Of a DNA stretch of 5,150 bases, positions 4,191-5,150 are shown piece by piece (the stretch's first letter is position 1; the number at the start of each line of letters is the position of its first letter). The translations under genes were made by a program, and so were the position numbers. The stretch lies in NCBI GenBank assembly GCA_020859725.1, contig JAJBVR010000078.1, positions 1 to 5,150 of the forward strand. The letters are read 5' to 3'. The notes beneath the pieces were generated by a model. The model saw only the letters and a program-made list of their open reading frames with translations, did not search any database and was not told where the DNA came from. This DNA comes from Clostridiales bacterium (lineage in GTDB: Bacteria > Bacillota > Clostridia > Oscillospirales > Acutalibacteraceae).

Positions 4191-5030
4191 TTATATAAAC
4201 GGAGCGGATTTGAAGTTATTTTCTTTTTCATCAGCATTATTATTAATATCTGTTACGGGGCGAAGCGAATGCTTAACCATTGCGCCTTTAATTAAAAAGA
4301 ACGCCAAATCCTTACTCATACTTTCATAATCAACAGCAAGTATTTTTGATGATACATATTTGTTAAAGAAGTTTACGAGAGGCCACATGCAAAAAGCTGT
4401 AATAACTGTGCCGACTCCGATATTTTTAATTTCTGAAAAGTTTCCGTTGAGGACAGCCGAAACGCCGCCGCTTGCCACAAGACCTATAAGTATAACGGAA
4501 ATATCCGTCATAACACGAGTCCATTTGCAGGGTATGTTGCTTGCGTGGGTTATCATAAAGCTTAATGTGTCGTAAGGTCCAACCCCAACATTGGCCGTGA
4601 AAAACAAACTGCTTGAAAAACACATCAGTACTATTCCCGCCGCAAGAAATACAATTCTTACGCTTAAAGCGCCGCTTTCCGCAAGGGGAGAGAGCAACTT
4701 TTCAAAAAATTCACATGAATATCCGGCAAATATCATATTGAATACCGTGCCTATTCCCACAAGCCCGCGATGCGCCACTATAACAACGAAAATCAGAATT
4801 ATAATGTTTATTATAAGCTGATAGGTGCCGAAGCGCATTCCGATTGCAGAAGAAATATTCATATTCATTGAGATATAAGGATCAACCCCAAATCCGGAAA
4901 GTGAAAACAATGAAATCGCGAAGCCCAATATGAAAACGCTTATGAAAGAAAGCACCGTTCTTTTTATCATATTATGCTGAACAAACATATCCCTGATATA
5001 GCCGTATGCCTCGCTTTTAAACCCTTTCAT
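4191..5030 (-). CDS. YczE/YitT-like multi-pass membrane protein (DUF6198-like)
   Basis: This integral membrane protein of 279 residues (285 if started at ATG 5048) has about six hydrophobic segments, at roughly 31-51, 73-93, 97-115, 128-150, 178-198 and 208-230 in the longer numbering. It fits the YczE/YyaS/YitT family, whose function is unproven; some members sit beside regulators or transport genes. An internal repeat is visible: SLF-(6)-GVDPY (46-58) with GIGTV and EFF (98-115), against SLF-(6)-GVGPY (147-159) with GVGTV and NFF (211-228). The tail after about 232 is polar and presumably cytoplasmic. I prefer the start at 5030 because AGAGGAG lies 5 bases before it; ATG 5048 has a poorer-spaced GAGAGGG. 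It is transcribed alone from 5069-5096 and ends at the terminator at 4091-4121. It looks like ordinary host chromosome flanking the phage block. Confidence 0.82.
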   Translation of the reverse strand: MKGFKSEAYGYIRDMFVQHNMIKRTVLSFISVFILGFAISLFSLSGFGVDPYISMNMNISSAIGMRFGTYQLIINIIILIFVVIVAHRGLVGIGTVFNMIFAGYSCEFFEKLLSPLAESGALSVRIVFLAAGIVLMCFSSSLFFTANVGVGPYDTLSFMITHASNIPCKWTRVMTDISVILIGLVASGGVSAVLNGNFSEIKNIGVGTVITAFCMWPLVNFFNKYVSSKILAVDYESMSKDLAFFLIKGAMVKHSLRPVTDINNNADEKENNFKSAPFI

Positions 5031-5068
5031 AAAAGCTCCTCTAATCATTTTCCCTCTCTTGAAATATA

Positions 5069-5096
5069 ATTATATACAACAACTTAAAAAAATCAA
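5069..5096 (-). promoter_or_regulatory. Promoter of the YczE-like gene
   Basis: On the minus strand TTGATT (5091-5096) and a perfect TATAAT (5069-5074) are separated by 16 bases. Transcription would start at about 5061-5063, giving a leader of about 14 bases to ATG 5048 or 32 bases to ATG 5030. The hexamers are good, but the surroundings are very AT-rich. Confidence 0.55.
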
Positions 5097-5150
5097 GTTT
5101 TTTGTGCAAAGTTCTGTTTTTTTAATACAATATAACATAAAAGTTGAAAT

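Noticed and set aside
5102..5131. Divergent plus-strand promoter (TTGTGC, 18 bases, TACAAT) at the right edge
   Set aside because: The -35 is poor, the region is AT-rich enough to give chance matches, and no gene follows inside the window.

Overview
The window looks like chromosomal DNA of a low-GC Gram-positive anaerobe of the class Clostridia, plausibly a gut Oscillospiraceae/Ruminococcus-like lineage. The evidence is an AT-rich base composition, strong AGGAGG-type ribosome binding sites, a class B sortase, a YczE/YitT-like membrane protein and Clostridia-type phage genes. The lineage is inferred from gene families, not from a marker gene.

Layout, left to right. (1) 1-587, plus strand: the 3' part of a class B sortase gene with all three catalytic residues, cut by the window edge. 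(2) 636-667: a terminator hairpin between convergent genes. (3) 679-1417, minus strand: a secreted SGNH/GDSL esterase gene broken by a one-base frameshift in an A6 run and by an in-frame TAA, although every catalytic motif is still encoded. (4) 1418-1669: a dense control region with a perfect 22-bp tandem duplication, a near-consensus promoter, an inverted repeat over its -35 box, and a 12-bp perfect hairpin plus T-run at the transcription start. (5) 1670-2452, plus strand: a phage-type replication protein with a Lin1244/Lin1753-like (DUF4373) N-terminus and a 15-nt-periodic A-rich linker. (6) 2453-2755: no intact gene, but a promoter candidate and a frameshifted remnant of a small coiled-coil-like ORF. 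(7) 2756-3887, plus strand: a phiLC3-type holin overlapping a CHAP-domain endolysin with two C-terminal wall-binding-like repeats. (8) 3888-4190: no gene, but one large nested inverted repeat and a bidirectional terminator. (9) 4191-5030, minus strand: a multi-pass YczE/YitT-like (DUF6198-like) membrane protein with its promoter at about 5069-5096.

The plus-strand block from about 1566 to 3887 reads as a very short phage-derived island. It has a replication initiator and a lysis pair, with no integrase, terminase, capsid or tail gene. The simplest explanation is a prophage that lost its middle by deletion. A retained or domesticated replication-lysis cassette is the more interesting alternative. 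I found no clearly new biological system. The least explained parts are the control region before the replication gene, the iteron-like repeats inside it, and the nested hairpin after the endolysin.
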